From the NCBI GenBank assembly GCA_965222015.1, contig CBDCTL010000024.1, positions 1,550,001 to 1,614,000 on the forward strand: a DNA stretch of 64,000 nt, read 5' to 3'. A program made the position numbers and the translations under genes. Positions 42,873-52,504 of this stretch are shown piece after piece (the first letter of the stretch is position 1; every line of letters begins with the position of its first letter). This DNA is from JANQPX01 sp965222015 (GTDB taxonomy: Bacteria; Pseudomonadota; Alphaproteobacteria; Geminicoccales; Geminicoccaceae). The notes below the pieces were generated by a model, which searched no databases, was not told the DNA's origin, and was given only the letters and a program-made list of their open reading frames with translations.

Positions 42873-42948
42873 GCAGACAGGCTCCTCGAACGAAACACAG
42901 TCTCCATCTATGCGGTGAAATCCCCCAAAAGCCAATGTGGTGGCGCGG

Positions 42949-43012
42949 GTGGCGCGGCCACCTCGTGGACTTGGGCCGCCCTTGCCAAGCGCGACGGTAT
43001 GCGGCCAAGCTT
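42949..43012 (+). repeat. Diverged copy of the 116-bp repeat
   Basis: About 64 bp reading GTGGCGCGGCCACCTCGTGG and onward, clearly related to the reverse complement of the repeats at 40.0-40.25 kb (shared ACGGTATGCG core). It lies between two divergent genes, next to the start of the dehydrogenase. Confidence 0.65.
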
Positions 43013-43021
43013 TCCGAGATC

Positions 43022-45943
43022 ATGCAGGAGGTGGACTTGCCGTTTGTGAACAGTGGTGTGGAGCCGGGGGATGCGGGGCTGGCGGCGAAGCTCAGGCGGG
43101 AACTTGCCGGCGATGTCCTGTTCGAAAAATTCGATCGCGGCCGCTACAGCACCGACGCCTCGATCTACCAGATCGAGCCGATCGGCGTGGTCTGCCCGAA
43201 GTCCGACGCGGACCTCGAAGCCTCGCTCTCGATCGCGAAGGAGGCGGGCGTCTCCCTCCTGCCGCGCGGCGGCGGCACCTCGCAGGCAGGGCAGACCGTC
43301 GGCCGCAGCCTGGTTTTGGACTGCTCGCGCCACCTGAACGGAATCGGTGGGGTCGACCCGGATGCTGGCAGCATCTGGGTTGAGCCGGGCGTGGTGCTCG
43401 ACCGGCTCAACCGCCATCTCAAGCCGCACGGCCTCTTCTACCCCGTCGACATCTCAACCGGTTCTCGCGCGACCCTCGGCGGCATGGCCGGCAACAACGC
43501 CTGCGGCTCACGCTCGATCCGCTACGGCATCATGGTCGACAACACCCTCGAAATCGACGCCCTCCTCGCGGACGGGCGCGGCGCGCGCTTCGGTTACGTG
43601 CCCGGTAATCTCGGGGAGGTCTCAGGCGATGGCAGGCCCGTCGAGCTGATCCGGGCGGTCCGCAAAATCGCCGAAGAAAATCGGCAGGCCATCGCTGATG
43701 GCTTTCCGGGCGTGCAGCGGCGGGTCGGGGGGTACAATCTCGATCGGGTCGACCCGGCCGGCCACAACATGGCGTCCCTGCTGGTGGGCTCGGAAGGCAC
43801 GCTCGCTCTCTTCAAGCGCCTCAAGCTCAAGCTCTCGAAGCTGCCGGCGCATCGCGTTCTGGGTGTCTGCCATTTTCCGACCTTCCACCAGGCCATGGCG
43901 GCGACTGCGGACCTGGTGACCCTCGGCCCGTCCGCCGTCGAGCTGGTCGACCGCAGCATCATCGAGCTCGGCCGCGCCATCCCCGCCTACCGCCCGCTGA
44001 TCGACCGCTTCATCCGCGGCGAGCCGGACGCTGTCCTGCTCGTCGAGTTCTCCGGCGACGAGCAGGACCCGATCCTTGCAGATTTGAAGCGCCTGGACGA
44101 GATGATGGCCGATCTCGGTTTTTCGGACTCGGTCCTGAGCGCGATCGAGCCATCCCAGCAGGCGCAGATCTGGGACGTGCGGAAGGCCGGGCTCAACATC
44201 GTCATGTCGATGAAGGGCGACGGCAAGCCGGTCTCCTTCATCGAGGACTGCGCCGTGCCGCTGGAGCATCTGGCCGACTACACCCGAAAGCTCACCGACT
44301 GCTTCACCCGCCACGGCACGTCAGCGACCTGGTACGCCCACGCCTCGGTCGGGACGTTGCACGTCCGGCCCATACTCAATCTGAAGCAGGAGCAGGGGGT
44401 CAAGGCGTTGCGCTCGATCGCGGAAGAAGCGATGGAGCTGGTCCGGCGCTACAAGGGCTCCCATTCCGGCGAGCATGGCGACGGGTTGGTGCGCTCCGAG
44501 TTCCACGAAAAGATGTTCGGCGCGCAGCTCGTCGGCGCGTTCAGGCAAGTCAAAAAAACCTTCGATCCGGACGTCGTTCTGAATCCGGGCAAAATCGTCG
44601 ACGCGCCCAAGATGGACGACCGCAGCCTGTTCCGCTTCAAGCCCGGCTACCAACCGCTGCCCGTCGCCACGGGCCTGGACTGGTCGGCCTGGGGCGGGTT
44701 TCTGGGTGCTGCCGAGATGTGCAACAACAACGGCGCCTGCAGGAAGGCCGAACCCGGCGTGATGTGCCCGTCCTACCGGGTCACATCGGACGAGCGCCAC
44801 GTCACCCGCGGGCGCGCCAACAGCCTGCGACTTGCCTTGTCGGGGCAGCTCGGCCCCGACGCCCTGACGTCCGACGAGATGGCGGCCGCCCTCGATCTCT
44901 GCGTCTCCTGCAAGGCCTGCCGTCACGAATGCCCGACCGGCGTCGACATGGCGCGCATGAAGATCGAGGTCGCCCATCAGCGATGCCGGCGGCACGGGCT
45001 CGACTTGAGGACGAAGCTCATCGCCAACCTGCCGCGCTATGCGCCCTATGCCAGCCGCCTTCGCGGGCTCCTGCATGCCCGCGACCGGCTGCCGGGCCTC
45101 GCGGCGCTCAGCGAGCAGGTGCTCGGCTTTTCGGCGAAACGCTCGCTGCCGCGCTGGCACCCAAGGCCCTTTCTGCCGAAGGTCGGCGAGGCGCCCGCCG
45201 GCGCCGGCCGGGACGTCCTGCTGTTCGCCGACACCTTCACCACCTGGTTCGAGCCGGACAATGCACGCGCCGCCGAGCGCGTCTTGAACGCCGCCGGCTA
45301 CCGCGTACACCATCCAGTAACCGCCGGGGGCCGCGCCCCCTGCTGCGGCAGAACCTTTCTTGCCGCCGGGATGGTCGACGAGGCGAGGGCGGAGGCGGAG
45401 CGGTTCACCGAAATCATGCGGCCGGCGATCGAGGCCGGCATACCGATCGTCGGGCTGGAGCCATCCTGCCTTTTGACATTGCGCGATGAGTTCGACGCCT
45501 TGCTGCCCGGTCACAGCTTGTCCGCGAAGAGCACGTTGCTCTTCGAGGAGTTTCTCGCTCGGGAAAAGGCGGCCGGCCGTCTCGATCTCGCCCTTCATCC
45601 GACCCGCTGGCGAGACGTCAAGGTCCACGGCCACTGCCACCAGAAAGCCTTCGGCGCAATGGCGGCGATGGACGTCTGTCTCGACCTCGTGCCCGACCTT
45701 GCGCGGGCGACGATCGCGTCCAGCTGCTGCGGCATGGCCGGCGCCTTCGGCTATGACGCCGACCACTACGAGACGTCGATCGCCATGGCCGAGCTGTCTC
45801 TGCTGCCGGCCATTCGCGAGACCTCGCCGGAGACGACGGCGATCGTCGCCAACGGCACCAGCTGCCGTCATCAGATCGCCGACGGCACGGGCCGCGAGGC
45901 GCTGCATGTCGCGCGGCTGCTGGAGCAGGCGCTGGCCGAATAG
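43022..45943 (+). CDS. FAD- and Fe-S-containing 2-hydroxyacid dehydrogenase (YdiJ/D-2-hydroxyglutarate type)
   Basis: 973 residues fusing a GlcD-like FAD domain to a GlcF-like iron-sulphur domain, as in E. coli YdiJ (about 1018 residues). FAD site: SLLPRGGGTSQAGQTVG and GGMAGNNACGSRSIRYG. Fe-S sites: MCNNNGACRKAEPGVMCPSYR and CVSCKACRHECPTG. Two CCG motifs, CCGRTFLAAGM and CCGMAGAFGYD, near the C-terminus. It oxidises D-2-hydroxyacids and passes electrons to the quinone pool or a flavoprotein. The start is uncertain: ATG at 43022 has a weak ribosome site, whereas AGGAGG sits ideally before a TTG at 43037. Ends 1 bp before opgH, convergent. Confidence 0.9.
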   Translation: MQEVDLPFVNSGVEPGDAGLAAKLRRELAGDVLFEKFDRGRYSTDASIYQIEPIGVVCPKSDADLEASLSIAKEAGVSLLPRGGGTSQAGQTVGRSLVLDCSRHLNGIGGVDPDAGSIWVEPGVVLDRLNRHLKPHGLFYPVDISTGSRATLGGMAGNNACGSRSIRYGIMVDNTLEIDALLADGRGARFGYVPGNLGEVSGDGRPVELIRAVRKIAEENRQAIADGFPGVQRRVGGYNLDRVDPAGHNMASLLVGSEGTLALFKRLKLKLSKLPAHRVLGVCHFPTFHQAMAATADLVTLGPSAVELVDRSIIELGRAIPAYRPLIDRFIRGEPDAVLLVEFSGDEQDPILADLKRLDEMMADLGFSDSVLSAIEPSQQAQIWDVRKAGLNIVMSMKGDGKPVSFIEDCAVPLEHLADYTRKLTDCFTRHGTSATWYAHASVGTLHVRPILNLKQEQGVKALRSIAEEAMELVRRYKGSHSGEHGDGLVRSEFHEKMFGAQLVGAFRQVKKTFDPDVVLNPGKIVDAPKMDDRSLFRFKPGYQPLPVATGLDWSAWGGFLGAAEMCNNNGACRKAEPGVMCPSYRVTSDERHVTRGRANSLRLALSGQLGPDALTSDEMAAALDLCVSCKACRHECPTGVDMARMKIEVAHQRCRRHGLDLRTKLIANLPRYAPYASRLRGLLHARDRLPGLAALSEQVLGFSAKRSLPRWHPRPFLPKVGEAPAGAGRDVLLFADTFTTWFEPDNARAAERVLNAAGYRVHHPVTAGGRAPCCGRTFLAAGMVDEARAEAERFTEIMRPAIEAGIPIVGLEPSCLLTLRDEFDALLPGHSLSAKSTLLFEEFLAREKAAGRLDLALHPTRWRDVKVHGHCHQKAFGAMAAMDVCLDLVPDLARATIASSCCGMAGAFGYDADHYETSIAMAELSLLPAIRETSPETTAIVANGTSCRHQIADGTGREALHVARLLEQALAE

Positions 45944-45944
45944 T

Positions 45945-47795
45945 TCAGGAACCGGCGGACGCCGAGCGGCGCTCGCGCTTCTCCGTTTCGCCGGGCTCGG
46001 CATCGATGCCGGTCGAAGCCTCGTTCACCTGCCCGGTCAAGTCGACGACGACCTCCGGCGGTTCGGTCTCTTCCGGCGTCAGGAACCAGCCATTGCGTCT
46101 CGCCATCGCGCCGACCACCGGCTGGCTGGTGAGGACGGCGAGCGGCACGGCCAGGAACAGGCCGACCAGGACGGGGCTCATCCAGGCGAGAAGGTCGGGG
46201 GCGAGCTGCTGCGCGACCAGCGCCCAGACCACGCCCATGATCGTCATCGCGCCGTAATTGGCGATCGCGTCCCGCCAATCCTCCACGCCGTCGCCGCGGC
46301 GCTGGCCCTTCCATGTCACCTTGCGGCCGAGGAAGGTGTTGAACACCGCCTGAGTCTGCTGGAACATCATGATCGGCGCCAGCAGCACCGAGAAGAACAT
46401 CTCGGTCAGCGTGCTCTTCACCAGGCGAAACGTGCCGCCAAAGGCTTTGCGCTTCTCGCCGTCGGCGAGCACCATGCCCATCGCCAGCAGCTTCGGCAGG
46501 AACAGCATGCCCATGGTGATGCTGTAAAGGCCGAGCATCTCGAAAGTCTTGGAGACCGGCCAGGTCGGAAACAGGCTGCCCGCATCGGGAAAATAGGCCC
46601 AGCTCGCGGTGTTCTGCCAGGCGGCGTCCAGCGTCGCCATCATCAAAAGTGCCAGCCAGAAGACCGAAGCCATGTAGGACATGACGCCGAACAGAAGGTG
46701 CATCCGGTTGACCGCAAGCAGGCCCTTCATCGGCAGAAGGCGCATATGCTGCAGATTGCCCTGGCACCAGCGGTGATCGCGCTGGGCATAGTCGGAGAGC
46801 GTCGGCGGCAGTTCCTCGTAAGAGCCGCCGACTTCCGGCACCAGCCAGACGGTCCAGCCCGAGCGCGCCAGCAACGCCGCTTCGACGAAATCATGGGAAA
46901 GAATCTCGCCGCCGAGCGGCGGCTTGCCCGGCAGCTTGGGCAGGCCGGCGTCCGCCATGAAGGCTTCGGTGCGGATGATCGCGTTGTGGCCCCAGTAGTT
47001 GCTGCGGCCGGGATACCAAAACGCCGTGCCGAGCGCGAACAGCGGGTTGTAGAGGGCGGATGCGAACTGCTGGATGCGGGCGAACAGCGTCTTGCCGCCG
47101 ATCGGCTGCGGCGAGGTCTGGATCAGGCCGGCCTTCGGGTTCACGTCCATCAGCCGGGCGAGATAGACCAGCGTCTCGCCGGTCATCAGGCTGTCCGCGT
47201 CCAGGCAGACGAAATAGTCGTAGCGCTTGCCCCAGCGGCGCAGGAACTCGGCGACGTTTCCGGCCTTGCGCCCGGTGTTGTCGGTTCGGTTTCGATAGAA
47301 TATCCGCTCTTTCGCCTTGAGCTCGGCGCAGAGCTTCGCCCACATGGTCTGTTCTTCGAGGACCACGTCCTCATCCTGACTGTCACTCAGAAAGAAGACG
47401 TCGAAGGCTTTCTCCCGGCCGGTCGCCTGGAGAGAGCGGAAGATCGCTGCGACGCGGGCGCCGACCGCGTCCGGCTCCTCGTGATAGATCGGCACGATCA
47501 GGGCCGTCTGCCCTTCGATCTCGCCTTCGGACGGTTCGGCGAGCAGGCCGGCTCGCACCAGCCGGCGTTGGCCGAAGAGATGCAGCAGAAAGCCCGCGAC
47601 CGCCGTCCAGAAGGACATCGCGATCCAGGCGAAGGTCAGCGAAAACAGGATCAGGATCCCGACCTCGGCGATCGACAGGCCGTCCGCCGCGAGTACGCTC
47701 AGCAACAGGCGGACGGCTGCGGCCGTGCCGATGATCACCAGGAGCGTCAGCGCCAGGCGACGAAGTGGGCCGGTGACGCGCAACGCTCTCGGCAT
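45945..47795 (-). CDS. opgH: Glucan biosynthesis glucosyltransferase OpgH (MdoH)
   Basis: 616-residue inner-membrane family 2 glycosyltransferase that builds the linear beta-1,2-glucan backbone of osmoregulated periplasmic glucans. Landmarks: TALIVPIYHEEPDAVGARVAAI, RNRTDNTGRKAGNVAEFLRRWG, YFVCLDADSLMTGE (DxD-like metal site), SHDFVEAALLARSGW and QRDHRWCQGNLQHMRLL (QxxRW). Several membrane helices flank the catalytic domain. Shorter than the E. coli protein (847 residues), as usual for alphaproteobacteria, and its N-terminal cytoplasmic extension is missing. Follows a small unknown gene by 50 bp and opgG, in one operon. UDP-glucose donor is expected from the family. Confidence 0.93.
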   Translation of the reverse strand: MPRALRVTGPLRRLALTLLVIIGTAAAVRLLLSVLAADGLSIAEVGILILFSLTFAWIAMSFWTAVAGFLLHLFGQRRLVRAGLLAEPSEGEIEGQTALIVPIYHEEPDAVGARVAAIFRSLQATGREKAFDVFFLSDSQDEDVVLEEQTMWAKLCAELKAKERIFYRNRTDNTGRKAGNVAEFLRRWGKRYDYFVCLDADSLMTGETLVYLARLMDVNPKAGLIQTSPQPIGGKTLFARIQQFASALYNPLFALGTAFWYPGRSNYWGHNAIIRTEAFMADAGLPKLPGKPPLGGEILSHDFVEAALLARSGWTVWLVPEVGGSYEELPPTLSDYAQRDHRWCQGNLQHMRLLPMKGLLAVNRMHLLFGVMSYMASVFWLALLMMATLDAAWQNTASWAYFPDAGSLFPTWPVSKTFEMLGLYSITMGMLFLPKLLAMGMVLADGEKRKAFGGTFRLVKSTLTEMFFSVLLAPIMMFQQTQAVFNTFLGRKVTWKGQRRGDGVEDWRDAIANYGAMTIMGVVWALVAQQLAPDLLAWMSPVLVGLFLAVPLAVLTSQPVVGAMARRNGWFLTPEETEPPEVVVDLTGQVNEASTGIDAEPGETEKRERRSASAGS

Positions 47796-47845
47796 CGAAT
47801 GGTTATCGCTTGAAAGGTCGGACCGGTATCGTCTCTACCGGAATT

Positions 47846-48394
47846 CTAGCTTCCAGTCTCGCGTCGAAACAAGCCGGCGAAGCTTGGCAGCAGGCTGCCT
47901 TCGACCGGAAGAGCACGATAAAACGCGCTGGCCGGCGACCAGGCCTGGTAGGGCTGATGGTGCATTTCACCCTGCTCGCTCGGCGGCACGGCGTTGGGCG
48001 CGCCGTCCCGCAGCGCCCTGACGAAGGCCGATGGCAGGCTGTCCAGCGGCTGCAGGAGCTGATCCGGCCAGTCGGTCGGGCCGTCGCACATCAGAAAAGC
48101 GGCGCGGCCGACCATCACGGCGGAATCGAACTCGCCCAGACGGTCCTCGAGCAGCGCCGTGAACCAGTCTTCCAGGGCCGCTTCGGCCTCCTCCACGGCG
48201 ATCGCGCCGAGGTCGGAGCCCGCGTGCGGGTGCCAGTAGTCGGCAGCGCGATCCAAAAACGGATCGATCAGCCGGCTTCGCTCGGTCATGGCGTCGATGC
48301 CGAAGCTTTGAAACAGACGACAGAGCTTCCGCTCCGCGGCCTGGCGCGCATCCAGATCGGGATGGCGGCGACTTGATGCGTTGATGTCCCTCAT
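47846..48394 (-). CDS. Uncharacterised protein between opgG and opgH
   Basis: 182 residues from the ATG at 48394, which overlaps the opgG stop by 4 bp (ATGA), so it is translationally coupled to opgG. No signal peptide or membrane helix; likely cytoplasmic. It is Trp-, Asp- and Ala-rich with a predicted helical bundle (EEAEAALEDWFTALLEDRLGEF; DWPDQLLQPLDSLPSAFVRAL) and a C-terminal proline-rich tail. I do not recognise a family. Position inside an opgG-opgH operon suggests a role in periplasmic-glucan production or control, an inference from location only. Confidence 0.7.
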   Translation of the reverse strand: MRDINASSRRHPDLDARQAAERKLCRLFQSFGIDAMTERSRLIDPFLDRAADYWHPHAGSDLGAIAVEEAEAALEDWFTALLEDRLGEFDSAVMVGRAAFLMCDGPTDWPDQLLQPLDSLPSAFVRALRDGAPNAVPPSEQGEMHHQPYQAWSPASAFYRALPVEGSLLPSFAGLFRRETGS

Positions 48395-49947
48395 GCCGGT
48401 GTCCACCGATAGGTCCAGATTTCCGTTACGTCTTCGTCGTTCAAACTCAGGCTCGCCCGCATCTCGCAAAGCGGCTCGCCATTGGGTGACAGGTCGAAAG
48501 CGAGGCGCCAGCCGCCGAGCTCCCGATTATGCCGAAGGGTGACCGGCCCGAGCTCGCCCTGATGCGTCTTGACCTTGGCCTTGACGTCGGCGTCAGGCGC
48601 CAGCTCGTTCAGGCGGCCCCCCTCGAAATCGACCACGAAACGCCGACCCGGCCCGTCTTTCGCGGGGCCGATGCGGGTCGCTTCGACTCGTCCGAGCGGC
48701 GGACGCCGCGGCTGGTCGAGCTGGGAATGCAGCCGGTAGGAAAAGTCCATCGGCCGGCCCGCCTCGACCGGAGCGTCCGGCACCCAGAACGCGACGACAT
48801 TGTCGTTGTCCGGGTGATCGCTCGGTATTTCGATCAACTCCACATGACCCGGTCCCCAGGGCGAGGTCGGCTCGACCCAGGTGCTCGGGCGCTTGTGGTA
48901 ACGTTCGTCCAGATCCTGGTAGTGCCCGAAATTCAGATCGCGCTGAAACAGACCGAACCCGCGCGGATTCTCGTCCAGAAACGCGCTGACCTGAAGCGAG
49001 CTGTGGTTGGCCAGAGGCCGCCACAGCCATTCTCCGGACCCGTTATTGATCAAAAGGCCGTCGCTATCATGCAACTCCGGGCGGAAATCGTCAAATTGAC
49101 GGCCGCGGTTCTCGCCGAACATGAACATGCTGGTGAGTGGCGCGATACCCAATTTCTCGATCCCGCGACGGGGAAAAAGCGAGGACTGCACCTCCGCGAC
49201 CGTGACCACGCTCGGGTGGATGACGAACTGATAGGCGCCGGTGATGCTCGGGCTGTCCAAAAGCGCGTAGATTTTGATGTCATCAGCGCCGGGCGCCGGT
49301 TTTTCCAGCCAGAACTCGCGGAACATCGGAAACTCTTCGCCCTTGGGAAGGGCCGTGTCGATGGCGAGCCCGCGTGCGGAGAGGCCATATTGCTGGTCCC
49401 GGCCGAGGAGCCGGAAATAGGAGGCGCCGTGGAAAGTCCCGATCTCCGGGAAGTGGGACGGGCCGTCTTCGGCATAGTGCAGGGTCAGGCCGGCGAAGCC
49501 CAAGCCTTCGGGCAGCCCTTCGGCGAAGCCGTCGAGACCATACTCGAAAAAATCCTGGCGGAAGCCGACTTCCGCGATCGCGCCGTCGGCGATGACGTTG
49601 ATCTTGATCGGCTTCTGATAATAGGAGCCGAGATGACGAAACACCACGCGGAAGCGCGAATCGTCATCACGCCAGAGTGCGGCTTCGTCGCGATACTTTA
49701 TCCTCTGGTAGGACGGGACGTCGAGATTGCGAAGCTGTTCCGGCAACACGAGGTCATTGGGCCGATAGTCTTCTTTGGACATCGCCTCGGCGATCTGCCG
49801 CACCTGCTCGAAGCCGAAGTCGTTCGCACCACCGCCATCGTTGACGGCATGGCCGTTTTCGCCGGCGGCGAACGCGACGACGGGCAATGCGCTGCCGAGC
49901 GCGACGCTCGCAGCTGAACTCATGAACTGGCGTCGGCAAAGCGACAT
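48391..49947 (-). CDS. opgG: Glucan biosynthesis protein OpgG/OpgD
   Basis: 518-residue periplasmic protein of the MdoG/OpgD family, needed for branching or processing of periplasmic glucans. The N-terminus CRRQFMSSAASVALGSALP is a twin-arginine-type signal (RRxF), as in OpgD, so OpgD is an alternative name. Domain marks: FGFEQVRQIAEAMSKEDYRPND, FFEYGLDGFAEGLPEGLGFAGLTLHY, YFRLLGRDQQYGLSARGLAIDTA, LTSMFMFGENRGRQFDDFRPELHDSDGL, the family core, and DLNFGHYQDLDERYHKRPSTWVEP. All look intact. First gene of the operon with an unknown protein and opgH. Confidence 0.92.
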   Translation of the reverse strand: MSLCRRQFMSSAASVALGSALPVVAFAAGENGHAVNDGGGANDFGFEQVRQIAEAMSKEDYRPNDLVLPEQLRNLDVPSYQRIKYRDEAALWRDDDSRFRVVFRHLGSYYQKPIKINVIADGAIAEVGFRQDFFEYGLDGFAEGLPEGLGFAGLTLHYAEDGPSHFPEIGTFHGASYFRLLGRDQQYGLSARGLAIDTALPKGEEFPMFREFWLEKPAPGADDIKIYALLDSPSITGAYQFVIHPSVVTVAEVQSSLFPRRGIEKLGIAPLTSMFMFGENRGRQFDDFRPELHDSDGLLINNGSGEWLWRPLANHSSLQVSAFLDENPRGFGLFQRDLNFGHYQDLDERYHKRPSTWVEPTSPWGPGHVELIEIPSDHPDNDNVVAFWVPDAPVEAGRPMDFSYRLHSQLDQPRRPPLGRVEATRIGPAKDGPGRRFVVDFEGGRLNELAPDADVKAKVKTHQGELGPVTLRHNRELGGWRLAFDLSPNGEPLCEMRASLSLNDEDVTEIWTYRWTPA

Positions 49948-50608
49948 CGGCTGTTACCCGAACCTCACCTCAAGGACGTAAACGAACGCACGCCGCATCT
50001 GACCGAAGCGGCGAGGCTCCGTGACGCGAGTGACGTCAACCTTTCTTCGTTAACCAGCCGGCTACGGCTTGACCCGGACATAGGTAACGCGACGTTGGGT
50101 CTCAAGAGACCCGCGCAATCGTCGTCCTCAGGGAGTGACCGCCGGCTTGACATTGGTATTAACGCCTGATCGGTCGTTTCTATCCGTTCGGACGGCAAAA
50201 AATCACCGCAAATCCTCTGATCACGAGTCGTCCATGGGAGACAGCATTTTCGGAGAAAAATCAACGGTCTTTATCGCATGGCCGATCGTCTTTTCGGCAT
50301 GGTCGTCAGGTTCGCCAAGGCGGGCGGCGTTTTTACCGCAGCAGGACGTGCGCCGAACCGGTCGAGAGGTTCCCGCGGCGGCCGGCGTCGCGATAGCTTC
50401 CGGTCGAAATCCGCAGCTTTCCCGCCCGATATGCGACATCCGGACGCACATCCTTTTAAGGCCGGCAGGGCGTTTGAGAAACCCAGAGCATAAACTTTAA
50501 GGGCAAAATTTGACCATAAGTAGATTTATCTTGACGCGAAAAAAGCAGGCGACATGATCGGATCTTTCAAACGCCGGCGGTTTTCTGTAGTTAAAGGCGG
50601 GCTTTAGC
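49948..50608. other. 661-bp gene-free stretch between opgG and the OmpA-like gene
   Basis: Short open frames exist on both strands, but none has a family motif, good ribosome site or length to support it. A perfect inverted repeat, GGGTCTC-AA-GAGACCC, lies at 50097-50112. TTGACA at about 50150 could be part of a promoter but no good -10 follows. The stretch must hold the promoter of the opg operon and perhaps that of the OmpA-like gene. Confidence 0.5.
50097..50112. repeat. Perfect 7-bp inverted repeat upstream of opgG
   Basis: GGGTCTC-AA-GAGACCC, 150 bp upstream of the opgG start. No T-run follows on either strand, so it is more likely an operator or structural element than a terminator. 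Confidence 0.4.
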
Positions 50609-50623
50609 GTGGGATACCTGGAA

Positions 50624-52504
50624 ATGTCCGAACCGGTTGACGTCCAGAAGCTCATCCTTCCGGGGCTGCTCGGTGTCTGGTTCGCCCTCGGCGGACCGAG
50701 CGTACAACGCGACGCACAGGCGGCGGGAGCCGCGCGGCCGGCGGCCGGACAGACGATCGCCGGGGCGCTGCTGGCGCAATCGTCCGAACCGCAGGCGTCC
50801 GAGCAGAAGCCCGACGCGGCGGAGGCCGGAGCGACCGCCGAGGCGCCGGCCGAACCCGAGGCCGGCATCGACGGCGACGTCCCCTTCTCCGAGCTGAACG
50901 AGGCCCTGACGGCGGCGCGCTCGCGCCTGACCGAGCTCACCAAGGCGGCGGACATCGCCAAAGTCGCGGGCCAGCTTCGCGAGCAGCTGCAGGCGGTCGA
51001 GGCCGAGAACCGGCAGCTCAAATCCGCGCTCAGCCAGCTGCAGACGGACAACGAGGCGCTGCGTGCCTCCGGCCAGACGGCGGACCGCCGTGTCGCCGAG
51101 CTCGAGCAAGCGTCCGAAGACGCGATCGCCGAGGCGCGCCGGCTGGATGAGGAGTTGGTGTCGATGCGCTGGCACAACAGCCAGCTGACTACCAATCTGA
51201 CCCGTGCGGAGACGGCGGCCAGCGAAAGTGCCGGCGAGGTGGAGAAGGTCCGTGCCGACGTCGCTGCGCGCACCGAGGCGCTGACGGCGGCGGCCGAGGA
51301 ATCTGCGGCCGAGATCGCGCGGCTGCAGCGGGAGCTCGATTCCGCGCGCGAGCGCACGCTGGATGCGGAACGCCGGCAGGCTGCGGACGATACCGAGCTG
51401 GCGGAGCTCAGGCGAGCGGCGGAATCCGCGGAATCGGATTCGGCGAGGCTCGCCCGTGATCTGGACGCGACGATCACCGAGCTCGCCCAGGCTCAGAGCG
51501 AGCTCATCGCGACGCGCGAACGGCTCGACGAGTCCGAGGCAGCCCTGCAGGCGGCCGAGCAGGAGGCCGGCATCCTGCGTACCCAGCTCGCCGGTGATCG
51601 ATCGGAGGCCGAGGGGCTCAAGGAGCGGCTCGAGACGGCGGAGGCCGACCTCGAAACCGCCCGCGAGCTGAATGTCGGGCTGGAGCGTCAGGTCGAGCTT
51701 CTGAAGACCGCGGCCGGCGAGGCGACCGACGCGGCCCGGCAGAACCTGCTCGCCGTCGAGAACCGGATCGACGAGATCAACGCGGCGCTCGCTTCGGTGA
51801 AAGCGGAGGAGCTGTTGCCGCCGGCCGGCGGCCCGGTGGAAGCGCAAGGCGGGCCCGAGCGCCCGCAGACCCGTCCGCAGGTCCGGCAGAGCGACGAGGG
51901 CAGCTGGGTTCCGCGGCCGTCGCCGCCGCGCGCGGACGTGCCCCCGCAGCTCATCGCAGCCGCGGCCGGCAGTGTGGCGATCAGCCCGCCGGCCGTCGCC
52001 AGGCCCGAGGCGCGGCCGGCTGATCTCGCCGGCACGAACGGCGTCGCCGAGCCGGCCGAAGCGACGGTCGATCTCGCCGCACGCGATCCGAACCAGGCGT
52101 CGCCGGCCGAGGCGGCCACCCTGATCGAGGCGGTGAAGGCCGAACGGGATACGCGGGGTCTGGCCATGACCGTGCCCGGCGCCCTGCTGTTCGCGGTCGA
52201 CAGCGACCGGATCGAACCCTCGGCCCACGAAGCGCTCGCCAATGTCGCGGAACTCGTGGACATCTACGACGACCGCGAGGTGCTGATCATCGGCCACACC
52301 GATGCGGTTGGCGACGCCGGGTACAATCAGCAGCTCTCCGAGCGCCGAGCCGCGCTGGTGAAGGCGTTCTTCGTCGAGAATTTCGACATCGACGCCGAGC
52401 GGCTCAGGATCGAGGGCCAGGGCGAGGGCAACCCGATCACCTCGAACGCCACCGCCGACGGGCGCAACGCCAATCGCCGCGTCGAGGTCGTCATCCTCGA
52501 ATGA
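50624..52504 (+). CDS. Coiled-coil OmpA-family envelope protein
   Basis: About 626 residues. The N-terminus has one short hydrophobic segment (LILPGLLGVWFAL, about 11-23), likely a membrane anchor. Residues about 85-400 are a long Ala/Glu-rich coiled coil. A Pro-rich linker follows, then a C-terminal OmpA-like peptidoglycan-binding domain: LFAVDSDRIEPSAHEAL, VLIIGHTDAVGDAGYNQQLSERRAALVKAFFV, GQGEGNPITSNATADGRNANRRVEVVIL. This is a peptidoglycan-binding envelope protein, perhaps a spacer between membrane and wall. A GTG at 50609 is an alternative start. Strongly biased composition makes antisense frames look open. Confidence 0.88.
   Translation: MSEPVDVQKLILPGLLGVWFALGGPSVQRDAQAAGAARPAAGQTIAGALLAQSSEPQASEQKPDAAEAGATAEAPAEPEAGIDGDVPFSELNEALTAARSRLTELTKAADIAKVAGQLREQLQAVEAENRQLKSALSQLQTDNEALRASGQTADRRVAELEQASEDAIAEARRLDEELVSMRWHNSQLTTNLTRAETAASESAGEVEKVRADVAARTEALTAAAEESAAEIARLQRELDSARERTLDAERRQAADDTELAELRRAAESAESDSARLARDLDATITELAQAQSELIATRERLDESEAALQAAEQEAGILRTQLAGDRSEAEGLKERLETAEADLETARELNVGLERQVELLKTAAGEATDAARQNLLAVENRIDEINAALASVKAEELLPPAGGPVEAQGGPERPQTRPQVRQSDEGSWVPRPSPPRADVPPQLIAAAAGSVAISPPAVARPEARPADLAGTNGVAEPAEATVDLAARDPNQASPAEAATLIEAVKAERDTRGLAMTVPGALLFAVDSDRIEPSAHEALANVAELVDIYDDREVLIIGHTDAVGDAGYNQQLSERRAALVKAFFVENFDIDAERLRIEGQGEGNPITSNATADGRNANRRVEVVILE

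Noticed and set aside
50135..50500. Small plus-strand frames between opgG and the OmpA-like gene
   Set aside because: No family motif, no good ribosome site, and Arg/Ser/Pro-rich composition typical of non-coding GC-rich DNA.
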